DNA of 51,948 nucleotides. Source: Spirochaetaceae bacterium. Lineage in GTDB: Bacteria; Spirochaetota; Spirochaetia; DSM-27196; PWMO01. This document shows positions 8,884 to 16,506 of this stretch, one piece after another (positions within the stretch are counted from its first letter, which is position 1; every line of letters starts with the position of its first letter). Where the stretch lies: contig RECP01000044.1 in NCBI GenBank assembly GCA_007693945.1, forward strand, positions 1-51,948, in the 5' to 3' direction. A program made the position numbers and the translations under genes. The notes under the pieces were generated by a model, which was given only the letters and a program-made list of their open reading frames with translations, was not told the DNA's origin and made no database searches.

Positions 8884-9777
8884 TCAGCGATCAGGGCCCA
8901 GTGATTCCGCCACCCTGGAGGCGGACATCACCACCACGATGCGCGCCCCCTGCAGCACGGCGCTGTTCTGGTGTCCGTAGAGCAGCCGTTGGGCCGCGGA
9001 CTCGGGGATGATGATGTCGCTGCGCTGGCGTCCGAAAACGGCGGCGGCGTTGATGCGCACAGGGTCGGGACCGGCAATCTCGTGCACCAGCGGATCGTTG
9101 AGATCGCTCACGTAGCGCACAAGACTGCCGCCGCGCGCGTTGCTGCCTTCGAGCATCTCGTGGGACACTACGCGACGAAGGCGCTGATCGTAGATTGCGG
9201 GCAGGAGCGCGGGGCGCAACTCGGCGACGGCCTGTTCGCCGTACACCGGCAGTTCGCCCTGGGCAAAGATCACCACACCGGTGTAGCGACGCGTAGGAAC
9301 CCAGCCGGCTACGCGCGGCAGCGGCTGGGCGCTGGTGTGTCTGACAACCGTTGCGGCTATGTCGGGAAACAGCTCCAGGCGGTATTGGACCTCAACGCTG
9401 CGCATGTCGGTGGTCCGGCGCACACTGACGATCTGCGGCGTCTGAACTGCGGCCAACAGCGCCGCGCTCAAACGGGAGTCGTCAATCACGCGGTCGATCA
9501 TCAGGGCCGCGGAGTTCAGGCGCAGTCGCTGCGCCGCATCGTGAAACAGCCGCGCGACCTCGCGGTCAATCTCGCGCCGAACGGTGTGTTCGGCGGCCGG
9601 CAGGTTGGGTCCGGAAGTTGGCACTGGAGCAGTGACGCCGATCAGAAGTGCGCCTTCACGCCAGTCTACCCGTTGGTCAATCTGCCAGCTGCCGTCCCGG
9701 GCGTGCACCGCAAGTATCAGTACAGTGCCGAGGAGAAACAGTAGAACGTGGCGTCTTGGGCGTGCGCACCAGGTCAT
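8884..9777 (-). CDS. Exported protein of unknown function
   Basis: A 297-residue protein with a clear signal sequence (RRHVLLFLLGTVLILAVHARDG). The mature part includes a region on conserved-looking beta strands (SVEVQYRLELFPDIAATVV), then GVVIFAQGELPVYGE. This is loosely reminiscent of FlgT/LPP20-type exported domains, but the resemblance is too weak for a call. A ribosome site (AGAGG) precedes the ATG. The gene lies between two predicted lipoprotein genes on the same strand with gaps of 42 and 59 bp, so it probably belongs to the same envelope operon. Confidence 0.78.
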   Translation of the reverse strand: MTWCARPRRHVLLFLLGTVLILAVHARDGSWQIDQRVDWREGALLIGVTAPVPTSGPNLPAAEHTVRREIDREVARLFHDAAQRLRLNSAALMIDRVIDDSRLSAALLAAVQTPQIVSVRRTTDMRSVEVQYRLELFPDIAATVVRHTSAQPLPRVAGWVPTRRYTGVVIFAQGELPVYGEQAVAELRPALLPAIYDQRLRRVVSHEMLEGSNARGGSLVRYVSDLNDPLVHEIAGPDPVRINAAAVFGRQRSDIIIPESAAQRLLYGHQNSAVLQGARIVVVMSASRVAESLGPDR

Positions 9778-9819
9778 GGTTGCCTCTGACTAATCTATCG
9801 GCGCGACGGTCGCTGCGAG

Positions 9820-10866
9820 TTACATCGCTTCACCGAAATATATGCCGGCCCACTCCCAGTTACCGTGGATTTCCGGATCGGCGGGGAAGTCCACTCGGCG
9901 GAAATAGAGATACCAGGTGCGGATACGGTGGGACCAGCCCCAGGTGCGCAGGTAGGCTTCTCGCGCGTTGGAGTTCAGCTCCAGATCAGCGGCGTAACGC
10001 ACTCGCGACCGCAGCAGGAATGATCCGAGGTTGAACGCAATCTGGCTGTTGCTGTCGTACTCTTCCTGTTCCCAGGACATGGCGAAGAAGTTCTCATCGG
10101 CCTTGTGACGCAGCAGCGTTCGCACGTCCTGGCGCCAGATGGCGCTTTTGAGCGTGTTGACCAGCGTGTCGAGACTCTCCATGGTCCAGTCGCGCGAGCT
10201 GTCATAGAAGTTGACCCGGTCCCGGACGTGACGGTGCGCCTCCGGAAAACCGAGAATGCGGGTCTCGGGATAGCTCAGAAAGCGGCGATAGGCGGCAAAC
10301 GCCTCATCCCACTCACCGAGTTCCTCGTACGTCCTGGCCATGTAGTAGTATGTAGATCCGACATCTATCCTGTCCCGGAAGCGTTCAAGCAGGTCATGGT
10401 AATAGCGAATTCGCACCGCGGGCTGCTCGGTCAACCGCAGCAGTTCGCTCAGCGCGCTGTAGTGAACGGAGTTGCCGCGTATCGAAAGATCCGAATAGTT
10501 GGCCAGGATGCGCTGGTAGTAATGCTGCGCCATCCTGTCCGAGTTATAGTTGCGTGCCACCAACAGCAGGTAGTAAGCGTTGTAGGGATCTTCGGGATAG
10601 GTCTCCACGTGCGAGGTCAGGAAGACCCGCATACGCTCGGGGTATCCGGCTTCCAGCAGATGGCCGGCAATGTGCTCGAGCAGAATCACGCGCGCCGAAT
10701 CGTCATCACCGTTCCTGTCCAGAATCCGGAACAGCTCGCGCAGTTCCTGCTGCTGCTCGGACGTTCCGACAATGTAGTAACCGCTCTCGCCGGCGCAGGA
10801 GATCAGAATCACGGCCGCCAGCGCCACCGCTACAACCACGGGGACCAATCGCTGAGTTCTACGCAT
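9820..10866 (-). CDS. Predicted lipoprotein with TPR-like repeats
   Basis: A 348-residue protein starting MRRTQRLVPVVVAVALAAVIL and ending its signal with L-I-S-C, a lipobox. Residues about 40-220 are helical with alternating aromatic and small residues (YNAYYLLLVARNYNSDRMAQHYYQRIL, then STYYYMARTYEELGEWDEAFAAYRRFL). This is the pattern of tetratricopeptide repeats, which mediate protein contacts. The frame is open to 11127, but that longer start would add 87 residues of non-signal sequence. It is the first gene of the run 10866 to 4784 and is divergent from the gene at 10944. I do not recognise a specific partner. Confidence 0.76.
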   Translation of the reverse strand: MRRTQRLVPVVVAVALAAVILISCAGESGYYIVGTSEQQQELRELFRILDRNGDDDSARVILLEHIAGHLLEAGYPERMRVFLTSHVETYPEDPYNAYYLLLVARNYNSDRMAQHYYQRILANYSDLSIRGNSVHYSALSELLRLTEQPAVRIRYYHDLLERFRDRIDVGSTYYYMARTYEELGEWDEAFAAYRRFLSYPETRILGFPEAHRHVRDRVNFYDSSRDWTMESLDTLVNTLKSAIWRQDVRTLLRHKADENFFAMSWEQEEYDSNSQIAFNLGSFLLRSRVRYAADLELNSNAREAYLRTWGWSHRIRTWYLYFRRVDFPADPEIHGNWEWAGIYFGEAM

Positions 10867-10899
10867 AGCTGGTCTTAAGTGTAGCGCGCATTGAGCGAG

Positions 10900-10929
10900 T
10901 TGGCAAGCCTCCGGGGAATCTGCTACAAT
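10900..10929 (+). promoter_or_regulatory. Predicted sigma-70 promoter for the gene at 10944
   Basis: TTGGCA at 10900-10905, an 18-bp spacer and TACAAT at 10924-10929. The expected transcription start is about 10936, only some 8 nt before the ATG. A GGAG at 10935-10938 overlaps that start point. Confidence 0.55.
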
Positions 10930-10943
10930 GCCTTGGAGCCCCG

Positions 10944-11459
10944 ATGTTGCACGTATTTCACAGCAAACTTCTCTTCTTTGGTTTGGCGTCGGTGCTTGCC
11001 GGGGCACTGCTGTTGCTGGGAACCCTTGGCTACCTGCCCGCGGCCGGCATTTTCTGGCCAACGGTGCTGATCCTGCTGGGATTATGGATGCTGTATGCCT
11101 CCTTCTTCCGTAACGCGCGTGAGTCACACGTATTCTCGGGGTTCTTTCTGACCCTTGGAGGCTCCCTGGTGCTGCTGATGAATACGATCCTGACCCGCTT
11201 TGCGCTGGAGCGGATCTGGCCGGTATTCATGACCATCGCCGGCGTATCGCTGTTCGGCTATGCTATGAAGAAAGCACCTGTCCACCGTGTCGCGCTGACC
11301 ATTCCCGCGTGTGCGATCATCGTGCTCTCACTGGTCTTCCTGTTCTTCAGTCTGGGACTCGCCGACGTCGAGTTCATCCAGTTTGTCGCCTTGTGGTGGC
11401 CGTCACTGTTCGTGTTGGTCGGACTTGTACTGATAGCGCTGTACCTCAGGGGCCGCTGA
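10944..11459 (+). CDS. Small integral membrane protein (DUF5668/LiaF N-terminal-like)
   Basis: A 171-residue protein with about six hydrophobic helices. They are arranged in glycine-rich pairs (FFGLASVLAGALLLLGTLGYLPAAGIFWPTVLILLGLWML), the pattern of the LiaF-type transmembrane domain. There is no soluble sensory tail, so it is only the membrane part. In related proteins this domain accompanies envelope-stress signalling, but nothing here proves that. It stands alone, convergent with the gene at 11480, and is read divergently from the TPR lipoprotein. Confidence 0.78.
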   Translation: MLHVFHSKLLFFGLASVLAGALLLLGTLGYLPAAGIFWPTVLILLGLWMLYASFFRNARESHVFSGFFLTLGGSLVLLMNTILTRFALERIWPVFMTIAGVSLFGYAMKKAPVHRVALTIPACAIIVLSLVFLFFSLGLADVEFIQFVALWWPSLFVLVGLVLIALYLRGR

Positions 11460-11479
11460 TCACTGATCTGAACCGCTGC

Positions 11480-11908
11480 TCAGTCGAGGTCTTCTTCCGG
11501 GGTTTCTGCAGTCGCCCCGTCGGCCGGCTCTCCGGAAGCCGGCTGATCGTACTCCGGCAACGTGTTGGAGTCGCGATACAGAATTGTATTCATATCCAGG
11601 CGCTTGCCCGATTGCACACAGCGCAGTGTAAACGGGAACGTGTGCTCTCGAAAGCGGAAGACTACCGCCACAACCACAACCGCAACCGGCAGGAAGTAGA
11701 GGTCGGTGGCGCCGTAGTTCAACACCAGCTGCCCTGCCGAGTACAGCACCAGGGCTGCAATTGACAGGTAGAGCGTCGCAAGGCGTTTCTTCTGGGCCGT
11801 CCCGCGGTGCTTACGCTGGGTGAGGTTGACGATCAGGATGCCGAGAAAGACCCAGTAGAAGTTGCGGCTGACAAACTCGGAAATCACCTGTGTCTGGAAT
11901 AGACTCAT
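11480..11908 (-). CDS. Small membrane protein of unknown function
   Basis: A 142-residue protein with three hydrophobic segments: FYWVFLGILIVNL, LATLYLSIAALVLYSAGQLVL and LYFLPVAVVVVAVVF. A soluble acidic tail rich in E, P and D follows. I do not recognise the family. It has no ribosome binding site. A strong promoter places the expected first transcribed base exactly on the A of its ATG (see the finding on leaderless genes). It follows mrpD by 59 bp on the same strand but has its own promoter there, so it is probably expressed at least partly apart from the mrp operon. Confidence 0.78.
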   Translation of the reverse strand: MSLFQTQVISEFVSRNFYWVFLGILIVNLTQRKHRGTAQKKRLATLYLSIAALVLYSAGQLVLNYGATDLYFLPVAVVVVAVVFRFREHTFPFTLRCVQSGKRLDMNTILYRDSNTLPEYDQPASGEPADGATAETPEEDLD

Positions 11909-11914
11909 GGACAG

Positions 11915-11943
11915 AGCATAGCCGGAACCGTGCGTTGTGTAAA
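11915..11943 (-). promoter_or_regulatory. Predicted sigma-70 promoter giving a leaderless mRNA
   Basis: On the minus strand: TTTACA (11938-11943), a 17-bp spacer, TATGCT (11915-11920), then six bases and the ATG at 11908. Position +1 therefore falls on the start codon itself. Confidence 0.6.
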
Positions 11944-11967
11944 CGCGTGGGCGTAGCGATACAACCG

Positions 11968-13650
11968 TCAGGCGAAGAAGTAGGTGTAGCTCAGTAGTGC
12001 GGCGAAAAAGGCCGTAAACAGCAGACAGATTACGTTGAACGTCGGACGATACTCGCGCAGCGCCACCAGCAGCTTCAACCGATGTACAACGCCATAGTAG
12101 AGCCCGATGCCGACCGCCAGCGTCACAACGAATATCACCGTCTTGTCGAGGTAGAACGCGCCCGAGACCGGCAGACTGTGTCCAAACAGCAGTTCCATCA
12201 AGGGCGCCGCAAACACGCCGCCCATCACACAGAGTCCGCCCATCAGCAGTGCCACCGCGTTCATGGCCAGAGCGCGGCCGGGAATGCGTTCCTCCCGGGC
12301 GCGTGCCTGGCTGTCGGCTATCACGCTGGTGATTGACCCGGCAGCATTGCTGCTTGAGCCGCCATCTCCCGCGGCGGCTATTCGCGGCAGGAACATCTGG
12401 GCGTACTTGACAAAAACCATGATCGTACCGAGGTTCACCAGGTAGATCAGAATCTCGCCCGGCTGACCGGCGAGGCCGGACTGAATAAGGTATTTGGAGA
12501 CGCTGCCGTTGAAGAACGGTCCGCCGGTGATTCCCAGAATTCCCAGCACTGTTGCCAGGGCAAACAACGGCGCCTTTGGAGCGATGTTTCTGATCCGGGT
12601 TATGTCGCGTGTGCCGGCCGCGTGCGTAATGACTCCGGCGGTGATGAACAGCAGCGACTTGAACAGCGCATGGTTCATGATATGGAACACGCTGCCGTAG
12701 TAAGCCACTTCGCTGCCCGCGTTGAGCCCCATCATGATCAGGCCGATCTGCGAGACGGTAGAAAACGCCAGGATCAGCTTGACGTCGCGGTGCACCAGCG
12801 CAATTGAGAAACCGAAGACGGCCGTCAGCAGCGCTACGGCGAAGAAGAACGGGGCTGTCTGGAAGACGCCACTGAACATCTGCTGCATGCGCAGAAACAG
12901 GAAGACGCCGACCTTGACCTGCAATCCGGACAGCACCGCCGAAACCACCGACGGCGCGGTTAATGCGCCGTGCGCGCTCGGCAGCCAGCTGAAGAGCGGT
13001 AGAATGGCTGCCTTGAGTCCGATTGCCGCCAGCAGCAGCGCGTACGGCAGGGCCAGACCGCGTTGATCGCTGATCAGGTGCACCCGTTCGGCAATCAGTG
13101 ACATGTCGAGTACCCCAAGGCTCTTGTAAATGAAGCCGACCCCCAGCAGAAAGAACGCCATGCCGAACAGGTTCAGCGTAACGTAGAGCAGTCCGTCGTA
13201 GATGGCCTGTTTGTCACGCTTGTACATGATCAGAATGCTGATGGCGATCATACCGAGCTCTACCAGCACATAGACGTGAAACAGGTCTCCGGCCAGGAAG
13301 ACACCAATCGTGACCGCTTGAAGCAGGATGAAGAGGAACTGGAAAACGTTGTCCATGTAACGCTTGCCGTAGTTGAACAGAAACAGCAGCAGAAACAAGG
13401 CGGACGTAAGCAGAACCAGCGTGATTGCCAGCGTGTCGGCTACCAGCGCGATGCCGATGCCGCCGGTCCAGCCGCCGACGTAGTGACGGATAGTGCCGCC
13501 GTCGCGAACCTGTGCGAACGTCAGCGTAACCATCACAAAGTGTACCAGCTGAGTTGCGATCAGCAGATGCTTGTAGACCGCGCGCGGGGTGAAGTATCCC
13601 ACGGTCGCCAGGAAGACCGGCAGCATGACAAGAAGGTAGAGCGGAATCAT
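11968..13650 (-). CDS. mrpD: Mrp/Mbh-type antiporter subunit D (NuoM/NuoN-like ion channel subunit)
   Basis: A 560-residue polytopic membrane protein of the proton-conducting antiporter family shared with complex I. About 14 hydrophobic helices are visible. The family landmarks are MVLVELGMIAI-like (VYVLVELGMIAISIL), with the key membrane glutamate in LVELG, LPSAHGALTAPSVVSAVLSG and FSTVSQIGLIMMG. It is the only large NuoL/M/N-like subunit in this cluster; MrpA's N-terminal homologue is absent. The last gene of the mrp operon, its ATG overlaps the mrpC stop by 4 bp. An extra loop around residues 420-455 is rich in G, S and R. Confidence 0.92.
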   Translation of the reverse strand: MIPLYLLVMLPVFLATVGYFTPRAVYKHLLIATQLVHFVMVTLTFAQVRDGGTIRHYVGGWTGGIGIALVADTLAITLVLLTSALFLLLFLFNYGKRYMDNVFQFLFILLQAVTIGVFLAGDLFHVYVLVELGMIAISILIMYKRDKQAIYDGLLYVTLNLFGMAFFLLGVGFIYKSLGVLDMSLIAERVHLISDQRGLALPYALLLAAIGLKAAILPLFSWLPSAHGALTAPSVVSAVLSGLQVKVGVFLFLRMQQMFSGVFQTAPFFFAVALLTAVFGFSIALVHRDVKLILAFSTVSQIGLIMMGLNAGSEVAYYGSVFHIMNHALFKSLLFITAGVITHAAGTRDITRIRNIAPKAPLFALATVLGILGITGGPFFNGSVSKYLIQSGLAGQPGEILIYLVNLGTIMVFVKYAQMFLPRIAAAGDGGSSSNAAGSITSVIADSQARAREERIPGRALAMNAVALLMGGLCVMGGVFAAPLMELLFGHSLPVSGAFYLDKTVIFVVTLAVGIGLYYGVVHRLKLLVALREYRPTFNVICLLFTAFFAALLSYTYFFA

Positions 13651-13994
13651 CGCTTCTGTATCCGCCTGATGATGTTTTCCCAGTCGGCCGTTCCGTGTTT
13701 GCGGAACAGGCTTATGAAGATGGTCAGGCTGACGGCGGTTACCGAGATGCCGATCACGATTGCGGTTATCATCAAGGCTTGCGGCAGCGGGTCGGCCATG
13801 CGCTGAATATCGGCCGACCCGATCGGCGGAATACTGTCGGGAACGTAGTTGACCGTTATCAGGAACAGGATCGCGCCGAAGTCCATGACATTGACCGAGA
13901 TGATGGTCTTGATGATGTTGCGTTTGAGCAGCACGCCGTAGAGCCCGATGAAGAACAGTACCAGGCTGACGTTCTGCGCGGTGATGTACTGCAC
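13647..13994 (-). CDS. mrpC: Mrp antiporter subunit C (NuoK-like)
   Basis: A 115-residue protein with three helices: VSLVLFFIGLYGVLL, IIKTIISVNVMDFGAILFLITV and ALMITAIVIGISVTAVSLTIFISLF. This is the NuoK/MrpC layout, and the last helix matches the conserved PLPQALMITAIVIG block. I choose the GTG at 13994, one base after the mrpB stop and preceded by GAGGAT, because NuoK/MrpC proteins begin at this point. The ATG at 14030 would overlap mrpB by 35 bp. Confidence 0.9.
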   Translation of the reverse strand: MQYITAQNVSLVLFFIGLYGVLLKRNIIKTIISVNVMDFGAILFLITVNYVPDSIPPIGSADIQRMADPLPQALMITAIVIGISVTAVSLTIFISLFRKHGTADWENIIRRIQKR

Positions 13995-13995
13995 C

Positions 13996-14382
13996 TCAGC
14001 GATCCTCGTAGAACGCATAGCGAAAGACAACGATTGTCAGTCCAAGAGCAACCTTGAAGCCGATCAACACGTTCATGAACACCAGATAGGCCTCGTTGAA
14101 CTGCGGATAGCGGCGGCCGATAGCGCCGAACACAAACAGCGTCGGTACCAGTATCAGCACTGCCAGCAGTGCCTTCTCCACGTTGTGCGCCTGGTGGATG
14201 CTGAAGTCATCGGTGTGCGATACGATGTAGCGGCCGATGAACAGAACCGCCAGAATCGCGCCGCCCTGAAATCCGCCCCCGGGCGTGTCGTGGCCGTTGA
14301 GGATGATGTAGACACCGAAGACGATGATGAAGGGGTAGAGCAGGCCGGTGATGGTTGAGACAATCGATGATTCCCGCGTCAC
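13996..14382 (-). CDS. mrpB: Mrp antiporter subunit B
   Basis: A 128-residue membrane protein with the MrpB signature FGVYIILNGHDTPGGGFQGGAILA followed by two to three further helices. MrpB is a small structural subunit next to the MrpA C-terminal domain in antiporter complexes. It starts with a GTG that overlaps the stop of the upstream MbhE-like gene (GTGA), so translation is coupled. The length is typical. Confidence 0.91.
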   Translation of the reverse strand: MTRESSIVSTITGLLYPFIIVFGVYIILNGHDTPGGGFQGGAILAVLFIGRYIVSHTDDFSIHQAHNVEKALLAVLILVPTLFVFGAIGRRYPQFNEAYLVFMNVLIGFKVALGLTIVVFRYAFYEDR

Positions 14383-14639
14383 TTGTTACCCCCGATCTTG
14401 AAGAAGTGCAGCATGCCGATGATGCTGGTGATCAGAATCAGCGCTTCAAAGACGGTGTCGTACATGCGATAGTTGAGGTAGATTGCGGCAACGGCGTTAC
14501 CGGCTCCGGTATCGCTGGTGAAGTTGCGCACATAATAGGCGGCGACCTCGTTGTCCAGAATCTCGCGGTGCCCGTTGGCAATCAAGAGCACAAAACCCAT
14601 CAGGACCAGTACAAAGACGGTCAGCGCAGCCTGCCTCAT
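14379..14639 (-). CDS. MbhE-like subunit (separate equivalent of the MrpA C-terminal end)
   Basis: An 86-residue protein with two helices and the motif YDTVFEALILITSIIGMLHF. The latter corresponds to the last part of MrpA and to the separate MbhE protein of archaeal membrane-bound hydrogenases. In classic Mrp operons this piece is fused to the end of the ~800-residue MrpA; here it is its own gene. It starts right after the stop of the preceding gene and overlaps mrpB by 4 bp. Confidence 0.8.
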   Translation of the reverse strand: MRQAALTVFVLVLMGFVLLIANGHREILDNEVAAYYVRNFTSDTGAGNAVAAIYLNYRMYDTVFEALILITSIIGMLHFFKIGGNK

Positions 14640-15203
14640 TCAGGTCTCCTCCACAAACGTTCCGTCTTCCGCGTAACGCACGATCCTGGTGTTGAGGTCC
14701 TCGTAGCGCAGAATCAGGAGCATTTCGAGTTCATCGATGAAGTAGTTCTCCTGGCTTCCATAGATCGTCAGATGTTCGCCTTCCTGCCTGATAATCAGAT
14801 CGTACTTGCGGGTCTCCATCAGCGTGTCGATATCTTCGGGTGTACAGACGATCTGCGGCTCGAGCTCCTTGGATATGCAGAACTGCTCGATCTCGCGCAG
14901 CAGCTGGCCGCGGCGCGTACCCTCGATAATATATCGGTCGTCAACTTCGCGGAACATCTCGTTGGTGAAGCATATGTTGTACACCCTGTAGCGCTTGAGC
15001 GCGGTCAGGTAGAGCAGGGTGACCAGACCGCTGGCCATCACCGCTTCCGCGATTGCCACGTCCGGGGCACCGTAGAAGAGATACAGAAACGAGAGCAGCA
15101 GCGAGAAGATACCCAGAAAGACTACGGCCATGCGCAGGATCTGGGTCTCGACGGCCATGATTGCCAGCAGGATCAGCAGTAGCAGCAGAATCGCCTCAAT
15201 CAA
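14640..15203 (-). CDS. MbhD-like subunit (DUF4040) with extra C-terminal soluble domain
   Basis: About 187 residues. The first ~85 form three helices that match the MbhD/MrpA domain: LLLLLILLAIMAVETQILRMAV, then YGAPDVAIAEAVMASGLVTLLYLTAL. The usual family member ends there, but this one continues for about 100 soluble residues. That tail (GQLLREIEQFCISKELEPQIV, then YDLIIRQEG) vaguely recalls half of a type-3 solute-binding domain. I choose the TTG at 15203, which overlaps the mrpG stop and follows AAGGAA; the frame stays open to 15254. The role of the tail is unknown. Confidence 0.8.
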   Translation of the reverse strand: MIEAILLLLLILLAIMAVETQILRMAVVFLGIFSLLLSFLYLFYGAPDVAIAEAVMASGLVTLLYLTALKRYRVYNICFTNEMFREVDDRYIIEGTRRGQLLREIEQFCISKELEPQIVCTPEDIDTLMETRKYDLIIRQEGEHLTIYGSQENYFIDELEMLLILRYEDLNTRIVRYAEDGTFVEET

Positions 15204-15510
15204 CGCGCACTTCCTTTCTGATCTTGTAGCCGCTGGCGTACGCCGAGTGTGCAATTGAGTGTGTGGAGATCGGGTTGGTCAACAGCTCGAAGACCACTAT
15301 CAGAACCAGCTTGAGCGTGAAGAAGCTGAAGCCTTCGATGAACATGACACCGAAGATAAGTGTCAGGAACCCGACGGTATCGATCTTTGCCGTTATCACG
15401 ACGCGAGAGTAGAAATCCTTGAAGCGCAGCACGCTGTAGATGCCGGCCGCCATGAAGACCAGTCCGATGCCGATCAGGATCTGTCCAATCAGCGCGGCGA
15501 CCTGTGCCAT
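15196..15510 (-). CDS. mrpG: Mrp antiporter subunit G
   Basis: A 104-residue membrane protein with three helices and the MrpG pattern GIGLVFMAAGIYSVLRFKDFYSRV...KIDTVGF, where the RFKDFYSR-type loop is diagnostic. It is a small subunit required for complex assembly in characterised Mrp antiporters. Its ATG shares a base with the mrpF stop (TAATG), and the next gene starts inside its end. Confidence 0.9.
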   Translation of the reverse strand: MAQVAALIGQILIGIGLVFMAAGIYSVLRFKDFYSRVVITAKIDTVGFLTLIFGVMFIEGFSFFTLKLVLIVVFELLTNPISTHSIAHSAYASGYKIRKEVRVD

Positions 15511-15767
15511 TACTCTCCCTTCCGTTCGATGAAACGCGCGATCAAGACACTGCCGATAAAGCCCAACAGGGCGTACACAATCGCGATGTCCAGCAAGAAG
15601 GTACGCTGGATCATCAGCGCGTAGACGATGATCGCCATGATGATCTTGGACGAGATCAGGTTGAGCCCCAGCAGCCGGTCCCAGATGGTAGGGCCAACCA
15701 CCACGCGGATGATTCCGCCGATGGTCAGCAGTCCCAGGGCCAGCAGCACCATGTTATAGTAGGTCAC
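15510..15767 (-). CDS. mrpF: Mrp antiporter subunit F
   Basis: An 85-residue protein with three helices and the MrpF block RVVVGPTIWDRLLGLNLISSKIIMAIIVYAL, where 'GPT.WDRLLGLN' is conserved in the family. It starts with a GTG overlapping the mrpE stop (GTGA). The length is typical. Confidence 0.9.
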   Translation of the reverse strand: MTYYNMVLLALGLLTIGGIIRVVVGPTIWDRLLGLNLISSKIIMAIIVYALMIQRTFLLDIAIVYALLGFIGSVLIARFIERKGE

Positions 15768-16255
15768 CGCTTGCTCCCGGCTATCAGCTGTTCGAAGTTC
15801 TGCTTGATCAAGGGCCCGGCCTCTTCAGGATCGGTCGTGACGCAGTCGATCCAGATCACCTTGAGAGTCTTGCCTTGGCGGTCAAGCGTCACCGTTCCCG
15901 GCGTCAGGGTGATGGAATTAGCCAGCAGCGCGACGTGAAAGTCGTGTTCCAGCGAGGTGTGGACGTCAACGATCCCGACATGCAGCGTTCCGGTCAGGAC
16001 CTTGTACAAGGCCTGCACGCCGGCAACGTAGATCTGCACGATCAGTGAGATCACGTAGCGGATGCCGGCCACCAGACCGAACGGATAGGCTTGCTGATAG
16101 TCGGCGCGCAGAACATAGCGGTCGGTGCCGACCATCGCGGCCAGGCCGATCAACGCACCAACCACAACCGTTGCTATCGAGATCTGTTCTTCCAGAATGA
16201 CCCAGATAACCGCGAAGACGGCCATCATTCGGACGTAATGCAGCAGACGTTTCAT
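15764..16255 (-). CDS. mrpE: Mrp antiporter subunit E
   Basis: A 163-residue protein with two or three N-terminal helices and a soluble C-terminal part containing NSITLTPGTVTLD, the MrpE hallmark, followed by LKVIWID. It is the first gene of the eight-gene operon. The frame runs open to 16462 through repeat-like DNA, but the ATG at 16255 gives the correct family N-terminus. No ribosome site precedes it, and a promoter is placed so that the leader would be about 5 nt. Confidence 0.88.
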   Translation of the reverse strand: MKRLLHYVRMMAVFAVIWVILEEQISIATVVVGALIGLAAMVGTDRYVLRADYQQAYPFGLVAGIRYVISLIVQIYVAGVQALYKVLTGTLHVGIVDVHTSLEHDFHVALLANSITLTPGTVTLDRQGKTLKVIWIDCVTTDPEEAGPLIKQNFEQLIAGSKR

Positions 16256-16266
16256 AGGTCTGGGGA

Positions 16267-16295
16267 AATATAGCAGGAATGGCGTAACATAGGAA
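16267..16295 (-). promoter_or_regulatory. Predicted promoter of the mrp operon
   Basis: On the minus strand TTCCTA (16290-16295), a 17-bp spacer and TATATT (16267-16272). The -35 box is weak and the -10 is good. The expected start is near 16260, some 5 nt before the mrpE ATG. Confidence 0.45.
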
Positions 16296-16319
16296 CAGGG
16301 TAACCCGCTGCAGCAGCGA

Positions 16320-16445
16320 TTCTCATTTTGGCCGTACGGCGCCGCACGCGACGACGTTGTCCTTACCCCCAAACGAGCGGGGGTGCTCTCGAGGCAGGCG
16401 CGCAGGAGCTCCATGCCAATCGACCCCGTACGGCTAAATTGAGAA
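16320..16445. repeat. 126-bp element with imperfect terminal inverted repeats
   Basis: The ends TTCTCATTTTGGCCGTACGG (16320-16339) and, inverted, 16426-16445 match at 18 of 20 positions. Both contain the palindromic core CCGTACGG. Inside is a 6-bp hairpin ACCCCC/GGGGGT (16365-16384) with an 8-nt loop and no T run. A 24-bp stretch of the left end (16325-16348) recurs inverted at 24292-24315 with 22 of 24 matches. It lies between divergent mrpE and the ptsN-like gene. It may be a small mobile-element remnant (MITE-like) or a pair of operator sites. Confidence 0.6.
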
Positions 16446-16468
16446 CTGCCGGGATTTAGCATGTTTAG

Positions 16469-16497
16469 TTGACAACGGCGGGCTTCGGTCCTATTCT
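16469..16497 (+). promoter_or_regulatory. Strong predicted sigma-70 promoter for the ptsN-like gene
   Basis: Perfect TTGACA (16469-16474), a 17-bp spacer and TATTCT (16492-16497). The expected transcription start is about 16504, three bases before the ATG at 16507, and there is no ribosome site between. Confidence 0.65.
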
Positions 16498-16506
16498 CAT
16501 CTCATC

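Noticed and set aside
11968..16255. Membrane-bound hydrogenase
   Set aside because: Gene order matches its antiporter half, but no [NiFe] subunits or maturation genes are next to it.
16365..16384. Rho-independent terminator (ACCCCC/GGGGGT hairpin)
   Set aside because: No T run follows on either strand, and the hairpin sits between two divergent promoters where no transcript should end.
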